NCBI GenBank assembly: GCA_025357975.1
Contig: JANYKY010000148.1
Location: 1 to 10,530 of the forward strand
From: Gemmatimonadaceae bacterium
GTDB taxonomy: Bacteria > Gemmatimonadota > Gemmatimonadetes > Gemmatimonadales > Gemmatimonadaceae
Length of the DNA stretch: 10,530 nt
Reading direction: 5' to 3'
Positions 6,346 to 10,530 of the stretch are shown here, piece after piece (the stretch's first letter is position 1; each line of letters starts with the position of its first letter). The position numbers were made by a program, and so were the translations under genes. The notes beneath the pieces were generated by a model, which saw only the letters and a program-made list of their open reading frames with translations, was not told the DNA's origin and ran no database searches.

Positions 6346-7554
6346 TCAGCTGAGGATTTTTTCGAGGAGCGACAGGCCGCGCTGAAGCTCCGCCTTGCTG
6401 ATGACGAGCGGCGGCAACAATCGTAGCGTGTGCTCTCCGGCCGTGATGACCAGAAGGCCGGCTTCCCATCCACGAGCGACCACATCCGAAGCAGGCTCGA
6501 CAACGTCGATTCCCCACATGTATCCAAGACCGCGGATACCCCTGACACGCCCGCTCTTTCTGGCGATATCTGCGAGCTGCCCGGCAAGCCAGTCGCCATT
6601 CTCTCGTATGCGGGCCAGAAATGCCGGGTCGGCGATACGCCTGACAACGTGGTCGGCCACAGCCGCGACCAAAGGTCCGCCGCCAAAAGTTGTCCCGTGA
6701 TCCCCCGGCTTGATGGTGTCTGCAATGTGTTTCGCCACGAGAATCGCGCCCATCGGAAGACCGCCGGCAAGCGGCTTGGCCATGGTGACCATGTCGGGCG
6801 TAACCCCAAAATGCTCGTAGGCGTGGAACGTCCCCAGCCGACCCAGGCCGCACTGAATCTCGTCGAAAATGAGCGCGATACCGCGCTCCTCGGTCACTCG
6901 GCGAAGGTACGCAAGCAAGTCTGCATCGATTACCCTCACACCGCCCTCACCTTGCACCGGCTCGACAATCACTGCGGTCACCGATTCGGGGTCGAGTGCA
7001 ACGTCGAGCTCCGTCGGATCTCGCTCGCAGATCGTGATTCCACCAGCGAGGGGCCTGAACGGAGCCCGATAGGATGGACGATCTGTCGCAGCAAGGGAAG
7101 CAAACAGCCGACCATGAAAGCTGCCCCGCAACGCGACAATTCCGGTCTTTGCGCCGGTCCCGACCGCCCTCCCCCACCGCCTTGCAAATTTGAAGGCGCC
7201 CTCATTGGCCTCTGCTCCCGAATTGCAGAAAAAAACGCTCGACGCGAAGGATGTCTCAACCAGAAAGTTGGCGAGATCCTCGCCGGCCCTGGTTCGGTAG
7301 AGATTGGAGACATGGACGAGCCCGGTAGACAATACGCTCTCGATCGTCTCCCTGATTCCTGCATCGCCGTAACCAAAGGCGTTCACCGCGATGCCACTCG
7401 AAAAATCCAGGTAGGCCTTGCCGCTCTCATCGAACAACTCGACGCCCGCACCACGCACAAAACGCATCGGCGCGCGCTTGTATGTGGGCAGTATACCACT
7501 CGACGCCGTCTTCTCTTCGTCAACTGCTGAAGCCTGCAACATCGTGTCGATCAT
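6346..7554 (-). CDS. argD: Acetylornithine aminotransferase
   Basis: 402 residues, normal length for class-III PLP aminotransferases. It converts N-acetylglutamate semialdehyde and glutamate to N-acetylornithine and 2-oxoglutarate. Visible motifs: NSGAEANE (111-118, cofactor phosphate), GSFHGR (144-149), Asp231 in IFDEIQCGLGRLG (pyridine nitrogen), Lys260 in MAKPLAGGLPMGA (Schiff base) and HGTTFGGGPL (286-295). The ATG at 7554 overlaps the argB stop in ATGA. Other class-III aminotransferases, such as ornithine or GABA aminotransferases, share these motifs; the argCB context settles the assignment. A succinylated rather than acetylated substrate cannot be excluded. Confidence 0.93.
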   Translation of the reverse strand: MIDTMLQASAVDEEKTASSGILPTYKRAPMRFVRGAGVELFDESGKAYLDFSSGIAVNAFGYGDAGIRETIESVLSTGLVHVSNLYRTRAGEDLANFLVETSFASSVFFCNSGAEANEGAFKFARRWGRAVGTGAKTGIVALRGSFHGRLFASLAATDRPSYRAPFRPLAGGITICERDPTELDVALDPESVTAVIVEPVQGEGGVRVIDADLLAYLRRVTEERGIALIFDEIQCGLGRLGTFHAYEHFGVTPDMVTMAKPLAGGLPMGAILVAKHIADTIKPGDHGTTFGGGPLVAAVADHVVRRIADPAFLARIRENGDWLAGQLADIARKSGRVRGIRGLGYMWGIDVVEPASDVVARGWEAGLLVITAGEHTLRLLPPLVISKAELQRGLSLLEKILS

Positions 7555-8315
7555 GACTTACCCGGTGGAAGAAGAAGAGTGCCTCGTGTCGCGCCAACGC
7601 TCGTCACTGAATCGATTCCGGCGATCCGCACGGCCGTTGCACCTTTGGAGATCGCTGCGAATCCTGCTTCGAGCTTTGCGTGCATTCCCTCGCTGACGAC
7701 ACCGGTCGACACCAGAATTTCCATCCCGGCTTCGTCAACTGAGCCCACGACGCGCCCCTCGGCGTCAAGAACACCCTCGACATCAGCAATCATCCAGAGC
7801 TCGGCGCCGATAGCCGATGCGATCGCTGCGGCCGCGTCGTCACCGTTGACATTTAGCGCTCCACCGGTTGCCGACGAGATGTCACGGGCTACGGGTGATA
7901 TCACCGGCATGAAACCGGATGAAAGCAGTGATTCGAGCAGCTCTGGTCGAACGCCGACTGGCATTCCGGACTTGCCGAATGAAGCAACGTCGATAGGTCT
8001 CGCCTCAATCGACCCTGCGTCTTCACCCGATATCCCAACCGCAGGCAGCCCAGCTGCGACCAGGCTCGCAACGAGTCTTTTGTTGGCACTGCCAGACAGG
8101 ACCATTCGTACTAAATCGATGTCTTCGTCGGAGGTGACGCGCCGGCCGTTGATGAATGACGGCTCTCTTCCCATCTCACGTTGAAGCGCAGAGACCTCAT
8201 CGCCGCCGCCATGGACAATACATATCGAGCCCGGACTCGCATGCCATCGCGCAACAAGAGCCGCCACCAGCTCAGGCCGCGATTGTACTCGTCCACCAAG
8301 CTTGATGACGATCAT
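7551..8315 (-). CDS. argB: Acetylglutamate kinase
   Basis: 254 residues. It phosphorylates N-acetylglutamate with ATP, the second step of arginine synthesis. Motifs of the amino acid kinase fold: IKLGG (4-8), IVHGGG (33-38), FINGRRVT (54-61, N-acetylglutamate site), ALNVNGDDAA (153-162) and GMHAKLEAG (210-218, ATP-side Lys214). The protein starts directly at the first strand (MIVIKLGG) and so lacks the N-terminal helix that makes hexameric, arginine-inhibited enzymes. The start ATG 8315 shares one base with the argC stop (TGATG), and the stop overlaps argD (ATGA). The related LysW-aminoadipate kinase (LysZ) is less likely, because no lysW or lysX gene is nearby and the RVT motif is ArgB-like. 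Confidence 0.92.
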   Translation of the reverse strand: MIVIKLGGRVQSRPELVAALVARWHASPGSICIVHGGGDEVSALQREMGREPSFINGRRVTSDEDIDLVRMVLSGSANKRLVASLVAAGLPAVGISGEDAGSIEARPIDVASFGKSGMPVGVRPELLESLLSSGFMPVISPVARDISSATGGALNVNGDDAAAAIASAIGAELWMIADVEGVLDAEGRVVGSVDEAGMEILVSTGVVSEGMHAKLEAGFAAISKGATAVRIAGIDSVTSVGATRGTLLLPPGKS

Positions 8316-9274
8316 CAGACAGGCAGCCCGGCGATCTCGTCGAGGCCGAGCATGAGGTTTGCATTCTGTACCGCTTGGCCAGCCGCGCCTTTCATCAGGT
8401 TGTCGATCGCGGAGGTGATGATGAGCGTTGGATGTTTGGCATTCGCGGCGTTGACTGCGGAGATCTTGACAATGTTTCGCCGTACTACATCGCGAAGCGA
8501 CGGAGTCGTCTCGCTCAGCTCGATAAACGGCTCGTTTGAGTAGGCATCGCGCCAGAGCTCCAGCGGCGCTTCGAGCGGCTGTTCAAGTCGAATGACTATT
8601 GTGGCGAGAATACCGCGAGCGACCGGCAGCAGATGAGGAGTGAAGATGAGGTCCTGGTCTGCACCGAGCTCCCGCAGCATTGCGTGCAGTTCGGCTACGT
8701 GACGGTGGGCGTTGCCAATGCCATAGGCCCTGAAATCTTCGCTTATCTCCGCAAAGAGGAGCTCCGGGCGCGGCGTGAACCCGGCACCGGTGACTCCGCT
8801 GGCTGCGCTGACGGAGATCGTCGAGCCTTTCTCGATGACGCCAGCGGTGAGCAACGGAGCAAGTGCGATCAAAATCGCCGTCGGATAGCAACCGGGATTG
8901 GCAACGACGTCTGCACCGACAACCTGCGCTCGCCTTAACTCAGTGAGTCCATAGGGCACGTCAGCGTGTCCGTTTCCGATACGCAGGTCGGAGGAGAGAT
9001 CGACGACCTTCGCTCCGGCTTTCCTGGATCGCTCGACCCATTCGAGAGACGCGCCGTGTGGAAGGGCGCTGAAAACAAGAGCTGCCTTGTCGAGTGGAGC
9101 GTCCTCAGCACCGACGAAAGTTACTTCCCGGCCACCGGCGCGCATTGTGCCGCCGCGTTGTCCGTTGCCGCTGGCGAAGACTAGCTCTATCGATGGATGC
9201 GCTTCGATGAGCATGCAGAGCTCACGCCCGGCATAGCCGCTTGCCCCTAGAACACCGACCGGAACTTTATGCAT
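8315..9274 (-). CDS. argC: N-acetyl-gamma-glutamyl-phosphate reductase
   Basis: 319 residues from ATG 9274. It reduces N-acetylglutamyl-phosphate to the semialdehyde with NADPH. The Rossmann start VGVLGASGYAGREL, SALPHGAS, VVDLSSDLR, the active-site cysteine in VANPGCYPTA (Cys129 from this start) and the GIGNAHRHVAEL histidine segment are all present, with a normal C-terminus. An in-frame GTG at 9295 would add seven residues, but its purine-rich GAGGA directly abuts it. ATG 9274 has no Shine-Dalgarno at normal spacing and lies inside an ARG-box-like palindrome, so translation may be leaderless from an internal promoter or coupled to argR, which ends 63 bases before it. The stop overlaps argB by one base. 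Confidence 0.92.
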   Translation of the reverse strand: MHKVPVGVLGASGYAGRELCMLIEAHPSIELVFASGNGQRGGTMRAGGREVTFVGAEDAPLDKAALVFSALPHGASLEWVERSRKAGAKVVDLSSDLRIGNGHADVPYGLTELRRAQVVGADVVANPGCYPTAILIALAPLLTAGVIEKGSTISVSAASGVTGAGFTPRPELLFAEISEDFRAYGIGNAHRHVAELHAMLRELGADQDLIFTPHLLPVARGILATIVIRLEQPLEAPLELWRDAYSNEPFIELSETTPSLRDVVRRNIVKISAVNAANAKHPTLIITSAIDNLMKGAAGQAVQNANLMLGLDEIAGLPV

Positions 9275-9288
9275 AAATAATGCATAAC
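9268..9288. promoter_or_regulatory. ARG-box-like palindrome over the argC start
   Basis: TATGCAT-AAATA-ATGCATA; the arms extend to 8 bp each (TTATGCAT and ATGCATAA). It resembles the ArgR operator (TGAAT-4-ATTCA) with C for A in the half-site and one extra central base. It overlaps the argC ATG (9274-9272, minus strand) in the short gap between argR and argC, a sensible place for ArgR control of argCBD. The extra central base lowers certainty. Confidence 0.55.
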
Positions 9289-9309
9289 CTTGCACTCCTC
9301 GGTCGTCAA
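9281..9309 (-). promoter_or_regulatory. Possible argC promoter
   Basis: On the minus strand TTGACG (9309-9304) is 17 bp from TATGCA (9286-9281). The -35 is good (5 of 6); the -10 is poor (3 of 6) and lies inside the ARG-like palindrome. Transcription would begin at or just before the argC ATG. argR and argC may simply share a transcript instead. Confidence 0.3.
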
Positions 9310-9337
9310 TCGCGACGGCCGCGCAGCGTGCATGTTA

Positions 9338-9796
9338 TTATGGCTCGCCGGCCAGCGCCTTGAGACGCCTGACGACGCGATCGCGCGCCAGGGCGGACCG
9401 ACAAACGACGAGAATGGTGTCATCTCCTCCGATCGTACCAAGAATATCCGGCCAGCTTTCGCCGTCCAGCGCGGCAGCAATTGGCTGCGCACCGCCCGGC
9501 ACGGTGCGGAGGACGATCATTTCGCCCACACCGTCGATACGCAGAAACAACTGGGGCAACAGGGTCTCGAGGGCCACCCTGCTCTCCTCGATCGTGCCGT
9601 CGGTTACGGCGTAACGCGCTCCTTCTGGAGTCGGCACACGGGCGAGTCTCAGCTCCCGCAAGTCTCTCGAGAGCGTCGCCTGGGTCACATCCCAACCTCT
9701 GTGCAGCAACAGCTTCCTCAGATCCTCCTGGCTGCTCACGGCCCTGGTTTCGATTACCTCCAGGATCGCCGATTGCCGTTCTCTCTTATTCGCCAT
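9338..9796 (-). CDS. argR: Arginine repressor
   Basis: 152 residues, the usual ArgR length. The N-terminal winged helix-turn-helix (about 5-60) contains the conserved VTQATLSRDLRELRLARV with Ser43-Arg44. The C-terminal hexamerisation/arginine-binding domain (about 75-150) carries GTIGGDDTILVV (120-131) with the paired Asp125-Asp126 that bind arginine. ATG 9796 is chosen because AAGGAGGT lies just upstream (9807-9800); an in-frame GTG at 9823 would add nine residues without a ribosome site. The gene leads the minus-strand arg operon and diverges from argG, with ARG-box-like sites between them, so it probably represses both directions and itself when arginine is plentiful. Confidence 0.95.
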   Translation of the reverse strand: MANKRERQSAILEVIETRAVSSQEDLRKLLLHRGWDVTQATLSRDLRELRLARVPTPEGARYAVTDGTIEESRVALETLLPQLFLRIDGVGEMIVLRTVPGGAQPIAAALDGESWPDILGTIGGDDTILVVCRSALARDRVVRRLKALAGEP

Positions 9797-9799
9797 CGC

Positions 9800-9807
9800 A
9801 CCTCCTT
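9800..9807 (-). promoter_or_regulatory. argR: Shine-Dalgarno of argR
   Basis: AAGGAGGT on the minus strand, 3 nt before ATG 9796. It is a near-perfect anti-16S match and decides for this start over the upstream GTG. Confidence 0.8.
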
Positions 9808-9861
9808 CCACGGACGTTACCACTTCACCGTCATGGTGGCGAGTCCGGACGTCCCGCAGGA

Positions 9862-9890
9862 TTGACCGTCAGCATCCGAATGATTAAATA
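9862..9890 (+). promoter_or_regulatory. Probable argG promoter
   Basis: TTGACC (9862-9867), 17-bp spacer, TAAATA (9885-9890). The -35 matches 5 of 6 sigma70 consensus bases; the -10 is weaker. The -10 lies within the first ARG-box-like site and the expected start of transcription falls at the second, which fits repression by ArgR. Confidence 0.5.
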
Positions 9891-9917
9891 TACGGTTGAA
9901 ATGAATAGTTATTTGAG
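9880..9917 (+). promoter_or_regulatory. Tandem ARG-box-like sites, argR-argG control region
   Basis: Box 1 is TGATT-AAAT-ATACG (9881-9894) and box 2 is TGAAT-AGTT-ATTTG (9902-9915), against the consensus TGAAT-WWWW-ATTCA. Box 2 has a perfect left half and 3 of 5 in the right. Box 1 is weaker. Their equivalent positions are exactly 21 bp apart, the spacing of the paired 18-bp boxes with a 3-bp gap that one ArgR hexamer binds in well-studied operons. Confidence 0.6.
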
Positions 9918-9923
9918 GCGACA

Positions 9924-10530
9924 ATGACCAATACAATTGCGCTCGCATATTCGGGCGGACTCGACACTTCGATCATCGTGCCATGGCTCAAGGAGCATTA
10001 TGGCGGCGCCAAAATAGTCTGCGTGGCTGGCGATATCGGGCAGGGCGACGAATTGGAAGGCGTCCGGGCAAAGGCAATCGCCTCCGGGGCTGACGAGTGC
10101 TACATAGAAGATCTGCGACAGGAGTTCGTGGAAGATTTTATCTGGCCCACACTCCGCGCCGGAGCCATATACGGCCGCAAATACCTACTCGGCACCTCGA
10201 TGGGCCGTCCACTTATTGCGAGGCGGCAGGTCGAAGTGGCGCGTCGCGTCGGCGCCGATGCGCTCGCTCATGGATGTACGGGCAAGGGAAACGATCAGGT
10301 TCGGTTCGAGCTTACTTACGCTGCGTTCGCGCCGGACCTTCCAGTTATTGCACCTTGGCGCGAATGGGACATCCGCAGTCGTGAGGATGCGCTCGTGTAC
10401 GCCGCCGAGCACAATGTCCCGGTGACGGCATCGCGCGAGAAGATCTACTCGCGGGACCGCAACATCTGGCACATCTCGCACGAAGGTGGCGTGCTCGAAG
10501 ATCCGTCGCGGCCGCCGCCAGATGACTTGT
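9924..10530 (+). CDS. argG: Argininosuccinate synthase, 3'-truncated by window edge
   Basis: The first 202 residues are present. The enzyme joins citrulline and aspartate with ATP to give argininosuccinate. Motifs: the N-type ATP pyrophosphatase loop [11 protein letters not shown] (6-16), [11 protein letters not shown] (90-100), [14 protein letters not shown] (116-129) and the [11 protein letters not shown] segment (184-194). ATG 9924 has GAGG five bases upstream and fits the family N-terminus. The frame runs open off the right edge without a stop. It diverges from argR with 127 bp between starts, holding a probable promoter and paired ARG-box-like sites. Confidence 0.96.
   Translation, partial: MTNTIALAYSGGLDTSIIVPWLKEHYGGAKIVCVAGDIGQGDELEGVRAKAIASGADECYIEDLRQEFVEDFIWPTLRAGAIYGRKYLLGTSMGRPLIARRQVEVARRVGADALAHGCTGKGNDQVRFELTYAAFAPDLPVIAPWREWDIRSREDALVYAAEHNVPVTASREKIYSRDRNIWHISHEGGVLEDPSRPPPDDL

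Noticed and set aside
6332..6853. A 174-codon upstream extension of the smr-domain frame overlapping argD.
   Set aside because: It is antiphase to argD coding sequence, shows no domain, and a proper start with ribosome site exists at 6331.
6430..7530. A 366-codon open frame on the plus strand opposite argD.
   Set aside because: It has no recognisable domain and lies entirely opposite a clear argD; it is a mirror of high-GC codon use.
7551..8315. LysZ-type LysW-aminoadipate/glutamate kinase instead of ArgB.
   Set aside because: No lysW or lysX nearby; the GRRVT motif and the argR/argC/argD/argG neighbourhood favour ArgB.

Overview
The window is a compact, protein-coding stretch of a bacterial chromosome with moderately high GC. 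It has no RNA genes, mobile elements or CRISPR. The right half is an arginine-biosynthesis locus controlled by ArgR. The gene content and protein style suggest a soil-type Gemmatimonadota or a similar little-cultured phylum. That placement is a guess from gene content, not something the sequence proves.

Left part (1-2478): the 3' part of an aldo/keto reductase gene (+) converges with a minus-strand gene for a thioredoxin-fold/NHL-propeller protein of the NHLRC2 type. The reading frame of that second gene continues 58 codons upstream of where a standard gene caller would start it. It passes through one in-frame TGA (2299-2301). This TGA sits exactly where the family has the first cysteine of its redox motif (WTYGCINC in relatives, WTYG-TGA-INC here). 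Eighteen nt downstream of the TGA the message forms a perfect 8-bp GC-rich hairpin with G in the loop, the expected layout of a bacterial SECIS element. I read the gene as a selenoprotein with a U-x-x-C active site (Sec49/Cys52). This is the most notable observation in the window.

Middle (2479-4931): a NAPE-PLD/UlaG-like metallo-beta-lactamase-fold hydrolase, divergent from the selenoprotein gene with only 33 bp between start codons. It is followed by a small Lys/Arg/Ser/Ala-rich histone H1-like protein, then a strong hairpin that separates it from the minus-strand genes.

Right part (9823 down to 4137, minus): argR - argC - argB - argD - smr-domain gene - Crp/Fnr-family regulator - alpha/beta hydrolase. 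The seven genes are tightly packed, with stop/start overlaps at argC/argB, argB/argD and crp/hydrolase, so they look like one operon or a few overlapping units. argG (+) starts at 9924, diverges from argR and runs off the right edge. The argR-argG intergenic region carries two ARG-box-like sites 21 bp apart over a plausible argG promoter. A third palindromic ARG-like site covers the argC start codon. ArgC, ArgB and ArgD supply three consecutive steps from N-acetylglutamate to N-acetylornithine. ArgG works later, on citrulline. ArgR presumably senses arginine and closes the loop. argA/argJ, argF and argH are not in the window.
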